A stretch of DNA of 64,000 bases from Neorhodopirellula pilleata (GCF_007859915.1 NZ_SJPM01000015.1:86762-150761), one strand, 5' to 3'. Shown: positions 40,231 through 50,681, counted from the first letter of the stretch. Numbers and translations: made by a program. The notes: generated by a model not told the origin, from the letters alone.

Positions 40231-41204
40231 CGATCGTTTGCGTCGTCGGTTGCGAGATCGCACCCCCTCGGATCGCGATCACGCCTAAACCCGTCGACGA
40301 AATGCCGTCGTCGGTCAACTTGCCGGTTTCACTGCGTCAAACGAATTGGCTTTACGGCGGCGAAGGCTCTTGCGCCGTCGCTTCGCTCGTCTCGGTGCTT
40401 CGGTGGCAAAACAACCACGCCGCCGCCGAACGACTTCGAAAGCACTACGGCGGCGGCCAAACGGCGACCTCGATTCAAAACATCTGCAAGAGTGAACGAT
40501 TGCCATACGTCGCGATCGATCGCCCCGGCGACGCTCGTTTCTTGCAATGGTGCAGCGACCACCGGCTCGGTGCGATCATTTGGTATTTGCCGGCTCACTG
40601 CTGCACGTTTTGCGGATTCGCGAAGTCCGGAAACGGCGACACCTACGCGATCGTGCTCGACAACAACCGCGTTCAAACGCCGATCCGCGTCCCGGCCAAC
40701 GAGTTCATTCGCGCTTGGCAAGGGTACGGCGGCTTTGCCCTTACTGTCCTGGGTACTCCGTTGCCCGCCCCCTTCTACGACCGGTGGAATCCATGCACCC
40801 GCCCCGATTCATGTCCCGACTTTTCGCCGCTTCCGCCTTTGCGTTTTTGCTCGTCTGTTGCGGCTCCGGATGCTTGCTCATTGGCGACAAGCCACGCGAT
40901 CGAGCCGACGACAATTTCGCCCACCCGACCGACGAAACCGATAGCAACGGCTTCGGCGAGTGCAACGGCGATAACTGCCCGATCGATTGCAACGGTTCCG
41001 ACTGTTCCGACTGCCCCGGCGGGAATTGCCCTAATCGCGGATCTTTCGAAGACGATGACCCGGACGCCAAAGGCAGCACTCAATCGGCCAGCGACGAGCA
41101 ACCTGATTCGACGGTTAACGCTTGCGAGTCGTGTCCTAGCTGCACGGTTGTTTCTCGAGTCGACCGACTCAACGAGAAGAAAACCGGTGCGTATCCATGC
41201 ATGA
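40176..41204 (+). CDS. C39-like peptidase lipoprotein (second copy)
   Basis: Same protein as at 7582-8610. The long out-of-frame overlap with the next gene is unchanged here, so it is not a local sequencing error in one copy. Confidence 0.7.
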   Translation: MLDAIVRSRFLRLYLVTLTIVCVVGCEIAPPRIAITPKPVDEMPSSVNLPVSLRQTNWLYGGEGSCAVASLVSVLRWQNNHAAAERLRKHYGGGQTATSIQNICKSERLPYVAIDRPGDARFLQWCSDHRLGAIIWYLPAHCCTFCGFAKSGNGDTYAIVLDNNRVQTPIRVPANEFIRAWQGYGGFALTVLGTPLPAPFYDRWNPCTRPDSCPDFSPLPPLRFCSSVAAPDACSLATSHAIEPTTISPTRPTKPIATASASATAITARSIATVPTVPTAPAGIALIADLSKTMTRTPKAALNRPATSNLIRRLTLASRVLAARLFLESTDSTRRKPVRIHA

Positions 41205-41401
41205 GATGCCAACGGCCGACGGTCGGCGACGGTTGGCATAACCTCACCACTCCCGGCGGTGCGTCGGCGTTGATCTTGTGTCAAGATTGTTGGGACCGCA
41301 CCACGCCGCGCGAGCGTCTCGGTTTCTTGAACGTCCACCTTCAACGCGTCGGCAAGTCAAACGATCCCGTCGCCGCCAAACTGCGAAACGCGATTCAATG
41401 A
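40793..41401 (+). CDS. Cys-rich lipoprotein (second copy)
   Basis: Same protein as at 8199-8807. Confidence 0.75.
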   Translation: MHPPRFMSRLFAASAFAFLLVCCGSGCLLIGDKPRDRADDNFAHPTDETDSNGFGECNGDNCPIDCNGSDCSDCPGGNCPNRGSFEDDDPDAKGSTQSASDEQPDSTVNACESCPSCTVVSRVDRLNEKKTGAYPCMRCQRPTVGDGWHNLTTPGGASALILCQDCWDRTTPRERLGFLNVHLQRVGKSNDPVAAKLRNAIQ

Positions 41402-42171
41402 AGCAGCTCGCTATCAAGTCCGTTCTTGGCGTCGTTTGGGTCGCGTGTCTCGTCTTTATCGACTCCGGCCATGGAACGCCAGGCCCTTTTGATTTCGTCG
41501 CCTTCATAGTCGGCAGCGTTTCGGCTTTGTCGTTCTGTTGGGTAGCGAGAAACGATAGCCGTGCGATCGGGATCGACCTTGTCGTGATCACGGTCGTTTC
41601 GGTCATTCTCGCGTCGACGGCCGACGCCCAAACGATGCCACCACGGCCGGCGAAGTATCAACTCGTCTTGGTCGACGAGCCGCCCGGCGTTGCCGATTGG
41701 TTCCGCGATCACGACGGCTTGCTCGCTCTCGCCAAACGATGCGATTGCTCGAGACTTCAATCTCGCAGCGATCTTTTTCGTTATCGCTATGCGAAGTCGA
41801 TGCCGTCCGGATCGAGCCCGCCGGCGATCGTTTTCGCTCGTCCGGATTCCGGCGTTCTTTACGTTGCGACTCGCGACACGTTGCCGACGTCGGCCGATGC
41901 TCTTTATGCCGAGCTGCAGGCGTCATATCGTTTAGCCGGCGAAGGCCCTCACGCGAGCGAGATCTCGGCTCAGCGCGGCGACCGATGGCGGCCCGGCGAT
42001 CGCTTGCGCGACACTCGCGATAAACTCGACACAGCCGGCGTCGCGATCGACCAGCTCGGCGAGATCGTCGCGCAGCTTCGCGAATCGACTTGGTTACTTA
42101 ACGCGATCGCGGCCGGTTTGGCCGTCTTGATCGCAAACGCTCTCACCTCTCCCCGTGCCTCTCGATCATGA
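41398..42171 (+). CDS. Multi-spanning membrane protein (second copy)
   Basis: Same protein as at 8804-9577. Confidence 0.7.
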   Translation: MKQLAIKSVLGVVWVACLVFIDSGHGTPGPFDFVAFIVGSVSALSFCWVARNDSRAIGIDLVVITVVSVILASTADAQTMPPRPAKYQLVLVDEPPGVADWFRDHDGLLALAKRCDCSRLQSRSDLFRYRYAKSMPSGSSPPAIVFARPDSGVLYVATRDTLPTSADALYAELQASYRLAGEGPHASEISAQRGDRWRPGDRLRDTRDKLDTAGVAIDQLGEIVAQLRESTWLLNAIAAGLAVLIANALTSPRASRS

Positions 42172-42491
42172 CTATTACGCTAATCGTTTTCGCCTCGGTC
42201 CTTCTCGGTGTTATCGCGATTCGTCGCGGCATTCCGCAACGCATTTTCGGTGCATTGTTTGGTACGCCAGGCGTTCCCGGCCAATCGGCCGCCGCCGTCG
42301 CTCCGTCGCTCGTCGACCCGTGGGAAACTCGCATCGTCGCCGACGCCCTCGAGGCCCGTCGACGCGAGAAGAAACTCGACGCCGTGTTCGACGAGCTCGC
42401 CGAAGTGATCAACAACCGGCCGAAGGCGAACGTCCCGGCCAGTGTCGCCGCCGAGCCGCCCGCGAAAGCGGATTCATCCTCCGTCGTTTGA
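42168..42491 (+). CDS. Single-pass membrane protein (second copy)
   Basis: Same protein as at 9574-9897. Confidence 0.65.
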   Translation: MTITLIVFASVLLGVIAIRRGIPQRIFGALFGTPGVPGQSAAAVAPSLVDPWETRIVADALEARRREKKLDAVFDELAEVINNRPKANVPASVAAEPPAKADSSSVV

Positions 42492-42500
42492 TCGTTCGCG

Positions 42501-42848
42501 ATGGCGGTTCCTGAAGCTCGCAAGTCGTGCGTGATTTGTCGCCGCTCGCATATCGGCCGTGGTTCACGCTGCGACGCCTGCAGGGGAACCCGCCAAGCAA
42601 TCACGCCGGCCGTCGAGGCCCGCCCCACCGCCGCCCGTCGCGGCTACGGCCGCAATTGGCGACGAGCCGCGAAAGAGTTCTTAGCCGAACCCGCTAACCA
42701 CATTTGCAAAGAATGCGGCGAACGGATCGCGAGCCAAGTCGACCACATCGTCCCCCATCGCGGCGACCCAAAACTCTTTTGGTCCCGATCGAATTGGCAA
42801 GGCCTTTGCCATTCGTGCCACTCAAGAAAAACCGCTCGAGGAGCGTAG
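42501..42848 (+). CDS. HNH endonuclease (second copy)
   Basis: Same protein as at 9907-10254. Confidence 0.88.
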   Translation: MAVPEARKSCVICRRSHIGRGSRCDACRGTRQAITPAVEARPTAARRGYGRNWRRAAKEFLAEPANHICKECGERIASQVDHIVPHRGDPKLFWSRSNWQGLCHSCHSRKTARGA

Positions 42849-42851
42849 GCG

Positions 42852-43625
42852 ATGGCTGTTAATTGCTTGGCTCCTGGGTCTTGCTGCGGTTGCGTCATCC
42901 AAACGCATGAGCTCGCGCGAAAGGTGTCCAAGAAACCGATTCGAATCTATTCGCTTTATCGTCACGAGTGGAGCGAGACCACGCGTTTTCGAATCGGCTA
43001 CCTCGTTACGCAATACCTCACGCCGGCCGATGATCCGTTCGGATTGCTCGGGCTTTATTCGAGCAATTACCAGTGGGACCCGTGGCAAACGTCGGCGACG
43101 TCGAGTCATCTCGAGACCGGAACGCTCGACGACGTCGTCGCGGTTTACGATGGTTCGAATGTTGACACCGGTTTCATCACGATCGAGTTTGGATTCGACT
43201 ACTCGCGGCCGGTCATCGAAACGCCGGGGCCGCATCCGACCGACCCGACGCTAGGTCTTCTCACTCGATCGCAACCTATGAAGCAATCCGATCGACACGT
43301 TAGCCTCGGTTCCTTTCGGTCGGTCGCGGTTCTCGACTTCGATTCCGTTTGGTATTCGTCTCCCGATCCGACAACGGTCTTCATTGAATCGGGCGGAACG
43401 GGACTCACGGCCGCCGAACTTATCGAGCCTCGGGACTGGGCCTCGGTGTTCTCCGCGTCGCCTACCATCATCGACCCCGATAAATTTCTCGTTCCAACGC
43501 CGGGACAAGACTTTTCAACCGTCGCGGACGCGATCAACGCGGCCGCCGCCGGCGTTGACGTCACGACCCGGCGTTCGATCGACCCAATTAACCTCAATGG
43601 ACCCCGGAGCGTGATTCTACTTTGA
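42852..43625 (+). CDS. Unknown protein, possible tail appendage (second copy)
   Basis: Same protein as at 10258-11031. Confidence 0.65.
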   Translation: MAVNCLAPGSCCGCVIQTHELARKVSKKPIRIYSLYRHEWSETTRFRIGYLVTQYLTPADDPFGLLGLYSSNYQWDPWQTSATSSHLETGTLDDVVAVYDGSNVDTGFITIEFGFDYSRPVIETPGPHPTDPTLGLLTRSQPMKQSDRHVSLGSFRSVAVLDFDSVWYSSPDPTTVFIESGGTGLTAAELIEPRDWASVFSASPTIIDPDKFLVPTPGQDFSTVADAINAAAAGVDVTTRRSIDPINLNGPRSVILL

Positions 43626-45259
43626 CCGCTTTTCGAAACTTCGCTTACGTCGCGGATTATCTTCATTCGCCGACGCTCGAATCGATCGACGTCGACGGCG
43701 TTCATAAGTTACAGACTCGATCGGCGTTGCCTTCGATCCCGATTAAGATTGATGCGTCGTCGATGCGTATGATCGAGTTCCTTGATCCAACGTCCGGCGA
43801 TGTCTTATCGACGATCGAGATCCGGACCGCCGACGATCAAAGCGACCTATACGTCGACAACGTTCTCGTTAGAACGATCAACCTTCAATCCCAAACGTTC
43901 GGATCGATCATCTTGCGTTCGGGATCGCTGCAGATTCACGGCGTCAACTTCCGCAGGATCGGCGACGTTGTTTTCGACGACTTCGACGCGGCCGCCGATC
44001 CTCACGAGCTCGACGAGTTCGGAGATCCGATCGCGGATCATTACACGGGCTCGCTCGATCTCCCGGTCGACTGGGCGAACCGATCGATCCTCTTGCGAGT
44101 GACGCCGTACACGCCGGCCGATCCTTGGAGCGAACTCGAGACTTGGCCGACGATCACCGTTTCGCAGATTCGCGACCCTCGCGTCGATAATCGCCAGGAC
44201 TGCCCCGACGCGGTGATCTGTCCGTTATTCGCTCCGTTCGGCGTCGCCGGTTGGCGGCTTGAATCGCAGACTATCGATCGGTCCGGATCTCGCGACGAGA
44301 TCCTTCGCGAGATCTTCCAGAAATTCGATCACTGCGAAACGGCGATCGATCAGCTCGTTAGAACGTCGCCGACGGCGGCCGTCCAATTGCACGCAACCGG
44401 AGCGGGTTTCGACGACGGCTCCGGCGTCCAAACGGTCGAGTTCTTCGGGGCGAAGATCGCACCCGACGCGATCGCCAGCGTCGACCTATTCGACGCGTCG
44501 ACGCAATTGCGATTCGAGGAAACGGCCGGAAAGTTATTCGCGATCGCTGACGTCGTGTTCAGGTATCCCGCCGGCGTCGCCGAGCGATCGCCGGTCGGTG
44601 CGTTAGAGACCGACGACTTGAGCGAGATTCGATCGATCACGCCACTTGGGATCGGCCTCGACTTAATGGGCGGCGTTGTTGCTCAAAGTCCCGACGTCGT
44701 GTTCTCGAGCCTATCGTCGATGCCGGCCGATGTCACGTATTTGCAAACGCCGGTCGGCTCGATTCAATTCGTCGAGGACAAGGCTTACGATCACAGCGTA
44801 TCGCTTAACCTTAACTTTCGATCCGCTTCGGCAACCTTTCGTCGCGAGATCTTGGCGACCGATACGTCGATCGAGTTCACGGCCGACGACCTTGACGGCG
44901 ATATCGTCGACACGGATTCGCTCGAGGTATTGAACCCGGCCGCGTTGCCGTACTTCCGGCCGACCGCTCTCGAGTTTCGCGGCCTTCGTGTCTACGCTCT
45001 CGTCGTTAGCGTTTTCGGGTTCGGCAGCTCGGCGCAAGTCGAAGAGCAGGCTTTTAACGCCTACGCGATTGACACGAACGCCTTCGAGTCGGTCACTCTT
45101 CCGAACAACGTCTATTTCGCCGAGTTTGGTCCCGGTCAAGAGATCGACGGTTTCGATCGTTATCGACTTGGCGGCGGTTGGCGCGAGTGGCGATTTTTGC
45201 CGACGTTCGCGGCCGAGACGCTCGATCTAACTTCGTTGCGAATGCGGTTCGCGAGATGA
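43622..45259 (+). CDS. Large beta-rich protein (second copy)
   Basis: Same protein as at 11028-12665, TTG start. Confidence 0.7.
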   Translation: MTAFRNFAYVADYLHSPTLESIDVDGVHKLQTRSALPSIPIKIDASSMRMIEFLDPTSGDVLSTIEIRTADDQSDLYVDNVLVRTINLQSQTFGSIILRSGSLQIHGVNFRRIGDVVFDDFDAAADPHELDEFGDPIADHYTGSLDLPVDWANRSILLRVTPYTPADPWSELETWPTITVSQIRDPRVDNRQDCPDAVICPLFAPFGVAGWRLESQTIDRSGSRDEILREIFQKFDHCETAIDQLVRTSPTAAVQLHATGAGFDDGSGVQTVEFFGAKIAPDAIASVDLFDASTQLRFEETAGKLFAIADVVFRYPAGVAERSPVGALETDDLSEIRSITPLGIGLDLMGGVVAQSPDVVFSSLSSMPADVTYLQTPVGSIQFVEDKAYDHSVSLNLNFRSASATFRREILATDTSIEFTADDLDGDIVDTDSLEVLNPAALPYFRPTALEFRGLRVYALVVSVFGFGSSAQVEEQAFNAYAIDTNAFESVTLPNNVYFAEFGPGQEIDGFDRYRLGGGWREWRFLPTFAAETLDLTSLRMRFAR

Positions 45260-45483
45260 TCGCACGCGGGCCGATCGATCGCGATCACTTCAAGCGATCG
45301 CATCCGATATGCCTTTCGAATCAATGCCAACACTTCGGACCTTATAACGACGACGGCGACTCCGGATGTCTTTTGCTTCGCGAGCTTTTCAACGTTTGCC
45401 CCTCGCGAATCGGTCAACACTTACTGCACGGCGGCGGATGCGTTAACGACCCGCCGCTCTTCCCGCCGGCGTCGGCCGATTAG
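45256..45483 (+). CDS. Small Cys/His-rich protein (second copy)
   Basis: Same protein as at 12662-12889. Confidence 0.65.
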   Translation: MIARGPIDRDHFKRSHPICLSNQCQHFGPYNDDGDSGCLLLRELFNVCPSRIGQHLLHGGGCVNDPPLFPPASAD

Positions 45484-45761
45484 CCTTGACCCATTCGGGC
45501 CTTCTTCTTTCGCCAATCTTCGACGATTTGGCGGGCTTCGGCGATGCTCATCGTTGCGCCTTCGCCGGAGTCGACCAGGACGTCGTTCTCGAGGATCAAC
45601 CAATCGCCCGTGCTCCATATCTCGACGACCCAAAAACGACGACCAGGCGGCTTGTAAGCCGACGCGTCATAAGTCGACGGATCGGGCAACGGCAACAGCT
45701 CGCCGCTGAACCCGTAGCATTGCTTCCGCCACTCGAGGAACGGCTTTTCGTTCTTTCTCAT
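45480..45761 (-). CDS. Small unknown protein (second copy)
   Basis: Same protein as at 12886-13167. Confidence 0.6.
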   Translation of the reverse strand: MRKNEKPFLEWRKQCYGFSGELLPLPDPSTYDASAYKPPGRRFWVVEIWSTGDWLILENDVLVDSGEGATMSIAEARQIVEDWRKKKARMGQG

Positions 45762-46207
45762 CCTAGGCAACCTTCGTTCGATTGCGAGTCGAGCTCGATC
45801 GCCTTGGCAAGCCACAGCAACGCCTGACGCGTTCGGCGATTGCGACCGCCGCCGATCCCCGTTCGAATCCGAATCGATGGGAACGGGTCCAGGTTCTCGG
45901 CGGTCCTCTCCTCGTCATGGTACGCGTGCATTCCCACGTACACATCACCTTGGTTATCGACCATGACGTTCATTTGAGACCCGCAGCGATTCCCGTCGTC
46001 GTCGCATAGGATCTCATATCGTTTCATCGCCTCGAGGCCTTCCGGCCAATGAGGTTTGAAAACCTTCGGTTCCTTCATGGCCGCTCGTTTCTCGGCATAT
46101 TCAAGGCGAATCCCCATTAACGTCACTCGATCGTGAATCATTCCAACGGGTACGTTGTAAGTGTCGAGCACTTTGTGAGCTGACTTCTCGCTAAGACTTC
46201 GCGTCAT
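45758..46207 (-). CDS. Unknown phage protein (second copy)
   Basis: Same protein as at 13164-13613. Confidence 0.65.
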   Translation of the reverse strand: MTRSLSEKSAHKVLDTYNVPVGMIHDRVTLMGIRLEYAEKRAAMKEPKVFKPHWPEGLEAMKRYEILCDDDGNRCGSQMNVMVDNQGDVYVGMHAYHDEERTAENLDPFPSIRIRTGIGGGRNRRTRQALLWLAKAIELDSQSNEGCLG

Positions 46208-46518
46208 TGCCCCACCCCTAGTTCCTTCAGAGCGTTCGCGATTCCTTCGGTCGTTTGATCGAGATTGTTTTCGTTGTATTCAACGAATCGATCGACCACT
46301 CTCGCGAGCTTCTCCGGGATCTTCGTTCCCGGTCTCACTACCGCAATGATCGGCTTATCTAGCAAGACGGCGATTCCAGTCTCGACGGCAAACTTCACAT
46401 CGAACTTGCTAGGATCGGACGCGATCGAGACGACCACGCGAGAGCGTTCGATCATTGGTATCAGCTCTTTTCGGATTCGAAAAAACCAACGTTGAAAATC
46501 CTGATTTGCTTTAGTCAC
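46204..46518 (-). CDS. Nucleoside deoxyribosyltransferase-like protein (second copy)
   Basis: Same protein as at 13610-13924. Confidence 0.5.
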   Translation of the reverse strand: MTKANQDFQRWFFRIRKELIPMIERSRVVVSIASDPSKFDVKFAVETGIAVLLDKPIIAVVRPGTKIPEKLARVVDRFVEYNENNLDQTTEGIANALKELGVGQ

Positions 46519-46536
46519 CGGGTTGCTTCCCTTTGG

Positions 46537-47637
46537 TTAGCGGATCGATACCAGCTCGGCGAACAGTCGCCGCGCTGCGGTTTGGGTGGTTCGTTCGTTG
46601 GGTCGGGTCTGCACCGGGGCGGCTTTCACGCTTGCGGCGATCGCGGCGTCGTGATCGCTCTTGACACGCCGCACCGGTGGGACGGCCGGATAGCCGTTTT
46701 TCATCCGGACGCGTGAGAGCAGGCGAGCCAGGCCGTCAGAATCGAGCTCTAGGCGTTCGGCCAGCTTGCACCGAAACAGGCCGACGCGAGATCGCTTGCC
46801 GAAGTCACGAGCGACCCGGGCGGCCGTCATCGCATCGGCTTCGGCGATCAGGCCGGCGTCGAGGGCGGCGGCGACTCGCCAAACGGTTTGAACATCGCCG
46901 GCCGGCCATTCGTTCCGAGACCCGAGAGCGTCGAGGAGTCGGACGCACGTCGGCACGGTCGCGTCGGCCGTGGTCGAAAATTCCAACCTCGAAAATTCAT
47001 GGTCCTCCGCGCCCTCGGTTTTGCCTTTCGGTTCGCCATCCTCAAGGAAGAGAGGACCGGAATCTTTAGGAAAGGAATATAAAGCAGTTTGATTTTTGAT
47101 TTGTCCCGGTTCTGTCCGGGTCAGTGTCCCGGTTCTGTCCGGCCCATTGTCCGGGTCAGTGTCCGGGCCGTTGTCCGGGTCAGTGTCCGGCTTTTGCGCT
47201 CGCTCCAAGAGCGGCGAATCGCCGACGATCACGGCCCGGTTTAGCTCGATCGTCAGTCGCGATTTGTGGCCGCGCCCGCGTCGGCCGCTTGGGACGACAC
47301 ACTCGAACGTCACCATCCCGTCGGCCTGCAGCTCGGCGAGCGCACGGCGGACGATCCGGCGGCGGGATTCGATGTTGTCGCTCGATGTTGCCAACTCGCG
47401 ATCGCTCGCGAGTCGATCGAGCTCCCACTCGATCGACTCCCAACCGGTCGCGACCTTGGCGATGATGATCCCGACGGACCAGTAGGACGTTCCCTCGGTG
47501 TAGCCGGCTCGCTCGAGGCAATCCTTCATCGCGGCGATTCGTTCGCGACAGAGTCGCTTACGCGTTTCCGCTTCGCGTTGGGCCTCCTCGGCCGCGTCGA
47601 TCAACGGCCGTTCGCTTCCATTCGTTCCACGCGTCAA
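46537..47637 (-). CDS. Replication initiator-like protein (second copy)
   Basis: Same protein as at 13943-15043. Confidence 0.65.
   Translation of the reverse strand: MTRGTNGSERPLIDAAEEAQREAETRKRLCRERIAAMKDCLERAGYTEGTSYWSVGIIIAKVATGWESIEWELDRLASDRELATSSDNIESRRRIVRRALAELQADGMVTFECVVPSGRRGRGHKSRLTIELNRAVIVGDSPLLERAQKPDTDPDNGPDTDPDNGPDRTGTLTRTEPGQIKNQTALYSFPKDSGPLFLEDGEPKGKTEGAEDHEFSRLEFSTTADATVPTCVRLLDALGSRNEWPAGDVQTVWRVAAALDAGLIAEADAMTAARVARDFGKRSRVGLFRCKLAERLELDSDGLARLLSRVRMKNGYPAVPPVRRVKSDHDAAIAASVKAAPVQTRPNERTTQTAARRLFAELVSIR
47057..47195. other. Candidate replication origin (second copy)
   Basis: Iterons at 47102-47195 with the AT-rich flank 47057-47101, identical to 14463-14601. A tandem double lysogen therefore has two potential phage origins. 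Confidence 0.6.
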
Positions 47638-47978
47638 AATAAAGCCTCCTGACGCGAGTCGATCGATTCACGTTTCGGCCGCTTCGTTTCACGTTTCGGC
47701 CGCTTCGTTTCACGTTTCGGCCGCTTCGCGTCACGCTTGGGCCGTTTCGCGTCTCGGGGCGGCGATTGCATCGCATAGGCCAGCGTCGACCAGAACACGG
47801 TACTTCGGCCGTCGGCGAGCAACACGGACACGCCCCAACGCTCTTGATCGTCGCCGCGAAGTTCCGCGTCGGTTAGGAATCGGCCGACCGCTCGGACGAT
47901 CACGCCCTTTCGATCGGCCCGAATACGCTGCGCGAGCGAGACCGCTTCATCGAAGTCCATTCGATCGGCGTCGTTCAT
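47634..47978 (-). CDS. KRPKR-tailed protein (second copy)
   Basis: Same protein as at 15040-15384; the 21-bp repeats at 47667-47756 have the same unit number, so no slippage has occurred between copies. Confidence 0.65.
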   Translation of the reverse strand: MNDADRMDFDEAVSLAQRIRADRKGVIVRAVGRFLTDAELRGDDQERWGVSVLLADGRSTVFWSTLAYAMQSPPRDAKRPKRDAKRPKRETKRPKRETKRPKRESIDSRQEALF

Positions 47979-48436
47979 TTGACCCTCGCTTTCCGTTCCG
48001 ACGGCACGCGAGCGAACAAAGGCGAGATCGGCGGCAATGAATGACCCTTGTCGAAGAACGCTCTCACGTCGGCCAGGCGGCCGTCGATCACGAGCGCCAA
48101 GTCGCTATCGAGCTGCTTCATCTCATGGGCGATGTCGTCGTTATCTCGCTGATCGTCTGGGCCGAAACTCCCGCGTCGGTCGGCTCGAAACTCAGAGAAT
48201 TGCAGCTCGACGATCCCCTGCAGGTCGGCGTACCGCTCGCGAACGGCCGTCGCCGACTTGATTAGCTCCTTGCCGATGTTTTTATCGGCGACCATCGCGG
48301 CCAGGATCTCCGCCATTCGTTCGAATCGAATCTTCGCTCTTGATCGCAATTGAATCAGCGAGCGACGTCGGCCGTCTGTCAGAACCGGGAACCCGATGTC
48401 GGCACTCGAGCCGACCGGTTTGGTGAATTGAATCAC
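47975..48436 (-). CDS. Unknown helical protein (second copy)
   Basis: Same protein as at 15381-15842. Confidence 0.6.
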   Translation of the reverse strand: MIQFTKPVGSSADIGFPVLTDGRRRSLIQLRSRAKIRFERMAEILAAMVADKNIGKELIKSATAVRERYADLQGIVELQFSEFRADRRGSFGPDDQRDNDDIAHEMKQLDSDLALVIDGRLADVRAFFDKGHSLPPISPLFARVPSERKARVK

Positions 48437-49251
48437 GCCGGTACCTCCATTTCCATCATGGCCGCGCTGATCGGTACGTCGCTACGCAGCGTGACGAGCT
48501 CTCGCATCAAGTCGAGTGTTCCGTCCTCTCGAGCGGCTAACACCTTCTTTTCTGGCATAGGGACCTTCGCCAGTTTGACGGCTTGTTGACATAGGTTATC
48601 GATCGTCCCGTATCGACTCAGCAGCTCCGCCGCGTGTTCCTCACCTATGCCACGGACGCCCGGCACTTTGTCGCCAGGATCGCCGCGCAATGTTTGGTAC
48701 TCAATCCACTGTTCAGCGAGCGCACCTAATACCGGTCGGCCGTCATCGTTCAGTTTCGCCATATCACGCTCCGTCAGAAATTCGCCGTTCAGCCGATCGC
48801 CCGTTCTCGATAGCTGGGTGCATTGAGTCACGCGGCCGGCCAGCAACAATTGACGCAGGTCCTTATCGCTACTGAACAACACGACGCGACGGTCGACCAT
48901 CAACGCACCGTTAACGACGGTCGCGAGCACGTCGTCGGCTTCGAACGTCGAGACCGTCACGCAGTCGACGCACTCGTCGTAACAAGCACGCTTCGCCGAC
49001 TCGATCGCGTGCTCGAGGCCCTCGGGTTTTGGTCCTCGGTTGCTTTTATAGTTCGCGTACAGATCACGCCGGAATGATGTTCCGTCGTCGGGATCGAACG
49101 CGACAATGATTCGTTCAGGCATCCACTGACGATTGAGACACTCGAGCCGGCGGCGGAATCGTGAGCCGGTTATGTCGCCCGTGCAAACGTCTTTGAAAAC
49201 GAGGTTCGTCCCGTCGACGGCGAACCAGCAATCGGCATAGCGGCTATCCAT
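48433..49251 (-). CDS. FEN-type exonuclease (second copy)
   Basis: Same protein as at 15839-16657. Confidence 0.93.
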   Translation of the reverse strand: MDSRYADCWFAVDGTNLVFKDVCTGDITGSRFRRRLECLNRQWMPERIIVAFDPDDGTSFRRDLYANYKSNRGPKPEGLEHAIESAKRACYDECVDCVTVSTFEADDVLATVVNGALMVDRRVVLFSSDKDLRQLLLAGRVTQCTQLSRTGDRLNGEFLTERDMAKLNDDGRPVLGALAEQWIEYQTLRGDPGDKVPGVRGIGEEHAAELLSRYGTIDNLCQQAVKLAKVPMPEKKVLAAREDGTLDLMRELVTLRSDVPISAAMMEMEVPA

Positions 49252-49531
49252 GACGCACCGCCTTTCGGTCGGCTTCGATCAACGCCAGGAGATCCTCGAT
49301 CTGCGATAGCTTTTCCGAGTTACCCGAATCGGTCGCGGCGAACGTGAAAGCACCATCGACGACGAGCATCCAATCGGCATGATTCTCGATCTTGAGTCGA
49401 TCGCGGAAGTCGCCGAGCTTACGGCCTTCGGCGATCAACCGGATCGGCGTGTAGGGATTCGTGATCATTCGATCGGGAAGGTTTGCGACCATGTTCTCGA
49501 TTCGATTGACAGTTTGCTCTTTGGTTATCAT
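49244..49531 (-). CDS. Small unknown protein (second copy)
   Basis: Same protein as at 16650-16937. Confidence 0.6.
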   Translation of the reverse strand: MITKEQTVNRIENMVANLPDRMITNPYTPIRLIAEGRKLGDFRDRLKIENHADWMLVVDGAFTFAATDSGNSEKLSQIEDLLALIEADRKAVRHG

Positions 49532-50031
49532 TGCGTCACCTCGTTGCTTTGAGCGGGCACAACAGGCAACGCCGGCAACGCGACGCGTTCTCCGGATCTC
49601 GGAACGCGAACGACTCGCTTTTGACGCGGTGCGTCGATTCCGATCAGGACTTGATTCGATCGCGTGCGGATGACTTCGATCGTGATATCGTCGCCGATGT
49701 CGATTGCTTCGCCTTCGCGACGGTTGATAACGAGCATGTTTTTAACCCTTTCCCGTTTTGGTTCGTTGAGTTTGGTTCGGATGGTTTCCAAGAGCGATTT
49801 GACGTCCGATCGCCCGCGTTGCTGTTCGATCGCTTGATCGGCGACCTCGAGCAGATAGTTTTCAGTCCGGCAGCCGCGAACGTTGCACCGTGATCGGTGA
49901 TCGCGTAGCGCCGCTTCGGCTTGCATGGCGACGATCGCGGCCGAGTCGACCAGGCTCTCGGCTTCGCCGATCGCTCGATCGATGTTCTTCACGTCGTCTT
50001 CGGAGATCGCGAGATAGATTTCGCGGTTCAT
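49528..50031 (-). CDS. CsrA-domain protein (second copy)
   Basis: Same protein as at 16934-17437; the internal ATG is at 49737. Confidence 0.8.
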   Translation of the reverse strand: MNREIYLAISEDDVKNIDRAIGEAESLVDSAAIVAMQAEAALRDHRSRCNVRGCRTENYLLEVADQAIEQQRGRSDVKSLLETIRTKLNEPKRERVKNMLVINRREGEAIDIGDDITIEVIRTRSNQVLIGIDAPRQKRVVRVPRSGERVALPALPVVPAQSNEVTQ

Positions 50032-50288
50032 GGCTTTGCTTTCCCCTTCTCGTCGAGGTAGTCGCAGCATTCGCGATAGGCTCCTTCGTAGCCTTCGCCG
50101 ATTCGTTCGTAGAGTCGCTTCCGCGTCGACGGCGGAATCAGGAAGTAGCACGTTCGGCAAAACGTTTGCCCGCGTGCCTTGGTCGATCCGCATCGGCAGC
50201 GATCGCCCCGCAGCTCGGCGACGATCGTTTTTCGATCGACCATCGCGTCGAGTTCGCTCTTCGCTTTTTGGACGGCTTCACTTTGCAT
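50028..50288 (-). CDS. Small zinc-finger protein (second copy)
   Basis: Same protein as at 17434-17694. Confidence 0.65.
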   Translation of the reverse strand: MQSEAVQKAKSELDAMVDRKTIVAELRGDRCRCGSTKARGQTFCRTCYFLIPPSTRKRLYERIGEGYEGAYRECCDYLDEKGKAKP

Positions 50289-50571
50289 CACGAGCCGCCT
50301 TTTTGTTCGCGATCGCGATTTGGTTTTTCATGTCGACGAGGATCTTCAAATTCGCTTCCATCGCCTCGCAAGCGATCCGCTTGTTCTTCACTTCCGCTTC
50401 GTGCTGAAGCCTACACAGTTCGTCGCTGCACGCCTGGTTATGCTGTTCGACAGTCCGCACGTGCTGCTCGAACAACCGACGGTTGATCTCGCAAGCCCTC
50501 GTCGTCGTAGCCACGAGCAACGGAAGGAAACTCTCGGTCTCTTCCGACACCCAAACTTGAATCGACTTCAT
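50278..50571 (-). CDS. Small coiled-coil protein (second copy)
   Basis: Same protein as at 17684-17977. Confidence 0.65.
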   Translation of the reverse strand: MKSIQVWVSEETESFLPLLVATTTRACEINRRLFEQHVRTVEQHNQACSDELCRLQHEAEVKNKRIACEAMEANLKILVDMKNQIAIANKKAARDAK

Positions 50572-50588
50572 CCTTACGCCTTTCATCA

Positions 50589-50637
50589 AAAGAAAAGGCC
50601 GCCCGGCCGATGCGCAACACATCGACCGAGCGGCCTT
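50589..50637 (-). terminator. Integrase terminator (second copy)
   Basis: Same hairpin and T-rich tract as at 17995-18043. Confidence 0.75.
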
Positions 50638-50681
50638 GGGAATGGTCCAACAACGATGTTGGACCGTAACGGTAGTGATCG